Of a stretch of 33,349 nt of DNA, positions 30,903 through 33,349 are shown in pieces. The notes under the pieces are model-generated. The model made no database searches. It saw nothing but the letters and a program-made list of their open reading frames with translations, and had not been told where the DNA came from. How positions within the stretch are numbered: position 1 is the stretch's first letter; every line of letters begins with the position of its first letter. The position numbers and the translations under genes were made by a program. Source of the DNA: Actinomycetes bacterium. GTDB taxonomy: Bacteria > Actinomycetota > Acidimicrobiia > Acidimicrobiales > RAAP-2. Where the stretch lies: positions 2,289-35,637 of the forward strand of contig JAJZVL010000025.1 of NCBI GenBank assembly GCA_021845725.1, in the 5' to 3' direction.

Positions 30903-31529
30903 GTGGCTTCCCGGGCGCTCGGCGTCGACGACATCCTGGATCTTCGTGCCTACGAGCGGGTGCGCGACGACTACCGCCGTCGCGTCATCGAGCTGAAGCG
31001 TCGGCGCCGCATCGCGCTGGGCCCCATCATCACGGTGACGTTCGAATGCCTCGAGACCGTGCGGTTCCAGGTGCAAGAGATGGTCCGGGCCGAGCGCATC
31101 GTGACGGACGAGGGCGTCCAGCAGGAACTGGACGTGTACAACACCCTCTTGCCCGGCGGCGGCGAGCTTTCGGCCACCTTGTTCGTCGAGCTCACGACCG
31201 AGCGTGACCTTCGCCATTGGCTTCCGCGGCTCGTGGGAGTGGAGAGCGCGCTCGCCTTCGAGCTCGGCGACCCGGTGGCCGCAGTGGCGCGCAGCGTTCC
31301 CGAGGCGTCCCATGCCGACGCGCTGACGCGGCAGACGGTCACCTCCGCAGTCCACTACATCCGCTTCCCGTTCTCACCAGACGCGCGGGAGCGCTTCGTG
31401 GGTGGAGACCCCGTCGCGCTGACGGTGCACCACCCCGAGTACGAGGCGCATGCCGTGCTCGGCGACGAGGCGCGCGCCGAGCTCTCCGTCGACCTCGAGG
31501 GCCGGACTGAACTGCTCCCGCTCGCCTGA
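30903..31529 (+). CDS. DUF3501 family protein
   Basis: The 208-residue product matches DUF3501 from memory of the family: LGVDDILDLRAYERVRDDYRRRVIELKRRRR, ALGPIITVTFECLETVRFQVQEMVRAERI, then ELDVYNTLLPGGGELSATLFVEL and VHYIRFPF. The biochemical role is unknown. The family is repeatedly found beside rubrerythrin, suggesting an oxidative-stress or electron-transfer role. GTG at 30903 lies five bases after the rubrerythrin stop and is where homology begins; upstream in-frame codons overlap rubrerythrin. A hairpin terminator follows. Confidence 0.85.
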   Translation: MASRALGVDDILDLRAYERVRDDYRRRVIELKRRRRIALGPIITVTFECLETVRFQVQEMVRAERIVTDEGVQQELDVYNTLLPGGGELSATLFVELTTERDLRHWLPRLVGVESALAFELGDPVAAVARSVPEASHADALTRQTVTSAVHYIRFPFSPDARERFVGGDPVALTVHHPEYEAHAVLGDEARAELSVDLEGRTELLPLA

Positions 31530-31535
31530 CAAGAG

Positions 31536-31564
31536 CGTCCTCCCTGGCCACGGCAGGGAGGACG
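31536..31564 (+). terminator. Strong hairpin terminator after DUF3501
   Basis: CGTCCTCCCTG (31536-31546) pairs perfectly with CAGGGAGGACG (31554-31564) around a seven-base loop, six bases after the stop. There is no T-run. Confidence 0.8.
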
Positions 31565-31575
31565 GCGGCCAGTCA

Positions 31576-31604
31576 TTGCGCGCGGTGCCACGGCGCGGCA
31601 TAAT
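31576..31604 (+). promoter_or_regulatory. Promoter of whiB
   Basis: TTGCGC (31576-31581) and CATAAT (31599-31604) are separated by 17 bases, a good housekeeping sigma-factor match. The leader to the whiB ATG would be about 87 bases and contains AGAGGA about ten bases before the start. Confidence 0.55.
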
Positions 31605-31697
31605 CGACATCCTGCCGCGAGTTCGGGTGGGTGGTCACGGTGCCCACGGGCGGGCCGGGGCCCGGCAGTGCCAACCAGACCAGAGGATGTGCGTTCG

Positions 31698-31934
31698 ATG
31701 AGTGCCACGTGGCGCAAGCGGGCTGCCTGCCGGGGCATCGACGTCGAGATCTTCTTCCCGGAGACCGACGACGACGCGGAGGCGGAAGCGGCGAAAGCCG
31801 TGTGCGAGGTGTGCCCGGTCCGAGAGGCGTGCCTCGAGCATGCCTTGGTCCACCGCGAGCGCGAGGGCGTGTGGGGAGGGGCGACGGAGCGGGAGCGTCG
31901 CCGGATCCTTCGCCAGCGCCGCAAGTCTGCCTGA
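31698..31934 (+). CDS. WhiB-family iron-sulfur transcription regulator
   Basis: The 78-residue protein has the four cluster cysteines of WhiB: Cys11, Cys36, Cys39 and Cys45 (AACRG, then CEVCPVREAC), followed by GVWGG and a basic C-terminal tail (ERERRRILRQRRKSA). WhiB proteins are specific to actinobacteria and bind a [4Fe-4S] cluster that responds to O2 or NO; many bind the sigma factor and modify promoter use. Subclass (WhiB1 to WhiB7) is not certain; there is no Gly/Arg AT-hook of the WhiB7 type. The start at 31698 puts only ten residues before the first Cys, as usual. It has its own promoter. Confidence 0.95.
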   Translation: MSATWRKRAACRGIDVEIFFPETDDDAEAEAAKAVCEVCPVREACLEHALVHREREGVWGGATERERRRILRQRRKSA

Positions 31935-31960
31935 TCGCACGTTCTCGCTGACCGTAGGCA

Positions 31961-31984
31961 GGTCAGCCGGTGGTCAGCCGGTGG
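31961..31984 (+). repeat. 11-base tandem repeat upstream of the acyl-CoA dehydrogenase
   Basis: GGTCAGCCGGT occurs twice in a row (31961-31971 and 31972-31982). It lies upstream of the probable promoter and might be a regulator site. Confidence 0.6.
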
Positions 31985-32012
31985 CTCGATACGCGGGCAC
32001 CCGGCGCTCTTC

Positions 32013-32048
32013 TTGGTGGTGGGCGCCGACGCGGTAGCGTCACCTGCC
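32013..32048 (+). promoter_or_regulatory. Leaderless promoter of the acyl-CoA dehydrogenase
   Basis: TTGGTG (32013-32018) and TAGCGT (32035-32040) are 16 bases apart, and the -10 box is eight bases before ATG at 32049 without an SD. Confidence 0.5.
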
Positions 32049-33224
32049 ATGGCATTCGAGCTTTCCGAGGAAATGCAGGCGCTTCAGTCCTCCGTGCGCA
32101 AGCTCGCGCGCGACAAGGTGAAGCCGCGAGCTGCGGAGATCGACCGTACCGGTGAGTACCCGGCGGACCTGTTCGAGGCGTTCCGTGACGCGGGACTGCT
32201 GGGTCTGTGCATCCCCGAGGAGCTCGGGGGGTCTGGAGCCGGCGTCCTGGGTCTCAGCATCGCGATCGAAGAGGTCGCGAAGTACTCGAACACCGCCGCC
32301 TTGATGCTCCTGCTCACCCGGCTGCCGACCGGGCCGGTGCTCATCGCCGGCAGCGAAGACCAGAAGCGCCGGTACCTGCCTCCGATTGCCGAAGGCACCC
32401 AGCGCGCGGCGTTCGGCCTGTCGGAGCCTCAGGCGGGGAGCGACGTGATGGGCATGCGCACGAGGGCGCTGCCCGACCCCGATCGACCGGGGGGATGGGT
32501 GCTGACCGGCACCAAGTGCTGGATGTCGGGCGTTCGAGAGGCGGACTGGTACACCGTGTTCGCCAAGACCGGCGATCCCCAGAGCCGTGCGCACGATTCG
32601 GTCACCGCGTTCATCGTCGAGAGGCGTTGGGAGGGGGTCTCGGTCGGCCGCACCGACAAGAAGATGGGCGTCCGTGGCGTCGACACCGGAGAGCTGCTCC
32701 TCGACGGGGTGCGGGTCCCGCCTGAGAACGTCATCGGCGAGGTGGGTGGGTTCCGGCTCGCGATGCTCGGGCTGAACTCGATGCGACCGGTTGTCGCCGC
32801 ACGCGGCATCGGCCTCGCGGAGGGCGCGCTCATGTACGCGACCGACTACGTGCGCCAGCGCGCCGCCTTCGGCAAGACGATCGCGGACTTCCAGGGGATC
32901 CGCTGGGAGATCGCCAAGTGCGCTGTGGACATCGAAGCGGCCAGGCTGCTCACGTACCGCGCGGCCGCGATGTCGGACGCGGGCCGGTTCCACAAGGGGG
33001 ACGTGCCGTTCTTGTCGATGGCCAAGTACTACGCGGCCGAGCTCGCGGTTCGGGCATCGGGCCTCGCGGTCCAGCTGCTCGGCGCGGCAGGGTACATGGA
33101 GGACCACCCGACGGAGATGTGGTACCGCGACGCACGTCAGCTCACGATCGTGGAGGGGACCTCGCAGATCCAGTTGGACCTCATCGGGCGCGGGGTGATC
33201 GACGGAGACCTCTGGTGGGACTGA
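32049..33224 (+). CDS. Acyl-CoA dehydrogenase
   Basis: This 391-residue FAD enzyme makes the alpha-beta double bond in acyl-CoA during fatty acid or branched-chain amino acid breakdown. Visible features: N-terminal helical domain (MAFELSEEMQALQ), the AFGLSEPQAGSDV motif that contacts FAD and substrate, GTKCWMSG in the beta domain, YVRQRAAFGKTIADFQGI, and the catalytic base Glu369 in YRDARQLTIVEGTSQIQ. Glu at this place is the short/medium-chain arrangement. Chain specificity is not evident. It stands alone with its own promoter, and a nested hairpin follows the stop. Confidence 0.95.
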   Translation: MAFELSEEMQALQSSVRKLARDKVKPRAAEIDRTGEYPADLFEAFRDAGLLGLCIPEELGGSGAGVLGLSIAIEEVAKYSNTAALMLLLTRLPTGPVLIAGSEDQKRRYLPPIAEGTQRAAFGLSEPQAGSDVMGMRTRALPDPDRPGGWVLTGTKCWMSGVREADWYTVFAKTGDPQSRAHDSVTAFIVERRWEGVSVGRTDKKMGVRGVDTGELLLDGVRVPPENVIGEVGGFRLAMLGLNSMRPVVAARGIGLAEGALMYATDYVRQRAAFGKTIADFQGIRWEIAKCAVDIEAARLLTYRAAAMSDAGRFHKGDVPFLSMAKYYAAELAVRASGLAVQLLGAAGYMEDHPTEMWYRDARQLTIVEGTSQIQLDLIGRGVIDGDLWWD

Positions 33225-33230
33225 CCAGAC

Positions 33231-33274
33231 GCGCCCCGCAAGCCCCTGGCTTCAGCCATGGGGTCAAGGGGCGC
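33231..33274 (+). terminator. Nested hairpin: terminator or IS200/IS605-like end
   Basis: An outer stem GCGCCCC (33231-33237) / GGGGCGC (33268-33274) encloses an inner imperfect hairpin, CCCC-t-GGCT-tc-AGCC-at-GGGG (33243-33263), followed by TCAA. It starts seven bases after the dehydrogenase stop and should terminate transcription. The inner hairpin plus TCAA resembles right ends of IS200/IS605-type elements, but no tnpA or tnpB is present. Confidence 0.55.
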
Positions 33275-33349
33275 TGGCGGCGAAGCCTCCAACCCACATC
33301 AGTGATACACCCTTGAGGCATGATTGGAGCAGTGCCGAAGCCTGCCTGT
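33275..33349. other. Right-edge segment without recognised gene
   Basis: I see no reliable feature. An ATG at 33319 opens a short frame running off the window (MIGAVPKPAC), too short to judge. Confidence 0.3.

Noticed and set aside
33319-33349. Start of a new gene at the right edge
   Set aside because: Ten codons only, no SD and no recognisable sequence. It cannot be supported without sequence beyond the window.

Overview
The window is high-GC, densely coding bacterial chromosome. A WhiB-type iron-sulfur protein, an aminotransferase very close to the mycobacterial DapC type, a type A RNase P RNA and the MoxR-DUF58-transglutaminase block all point to an actinobacterium (Actinomycetota). Near-absent Shine-Dalgarno sites at many starts and TAnnnT boxes 7-9 bases before start codons fit that phylum. 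An Acidimicrobiia-like or other environmental lineage is a guess that the sequence alone cannot settle.

Layout. 1-2400: a proton-pump-type P-type ATPase, cut by the left edge. 2451-7242 (minus): a membrane acyltransferase with an SGNH domain, then a fused urease gamma/beta subunit, urease alpha and a CmtR-like metal sensor. 7501-8979 (plus): an MFS transporter whose 3' end overlaps a minus-strand trio (phosphodiesterase/nuclease-fold protein and two small membrane proteins). 10413-13311 (plus): a DapC-like aminotransferase, a PhzF gene remnant, a Nudix hydrolase and a CT398-like zinc-ribbon coiled-coil protein. 13334-17757 (minus): cydD, cydC and a TetR regulator with its own operator. 17848-18236 (minus): RNase P RNA. 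18337-22186 (plus): xseA, xseB, a metallo-beta-lactamase-fold hydrolase and an FAD-dependent reductase. 22110-29815 (minus): a tightly packed run of a glpD remnant, an alkyl-DHAP-synthase-like flavoprotein, an FGGY (glycerol-type) kinase, MoxR ATPase, DUF58 protein and TgpA-like transglutaminase. 29923-31529 (plus): a PerR-type regulator, rubrerythrin and a DUF3501 protein. Then whiB, an acyl-CoA dehydrogenase, and a nested hairpin at the right edge that resembles an IS200/IS605-type end.

How the genes work together. The clearest functional group is peroxide and iron defence: PerR-type regulator, rubrerythrin and DUF3501, followed by WhiB. xseA/xseB form exonuclease VII. cydD/cydC form the thiol exporter needed for cytochrome bd assembly, although cydAB is not here. 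The urease genes lack all maturation genes within the window. MoxR, DUF58 and TgpA form a recognised co-occurring set of unknown exact role.

Most interesting points: a natural flap Cys-to-Ala change in urease alpha; Asn in place of the expected membrane Asp in the proton-pump ATPase; a CmtR-type cysteine triad; two gene remnants (phzF, glpD); a His/Asp-rich repeat tail on the DUF58 protein; recurring leaderless or near-leaderless promoters; and very frequent 4-base stop/start overlaps. I found no CRISPR array, no tRNA, no intact transposase and no obvious wholly new system.
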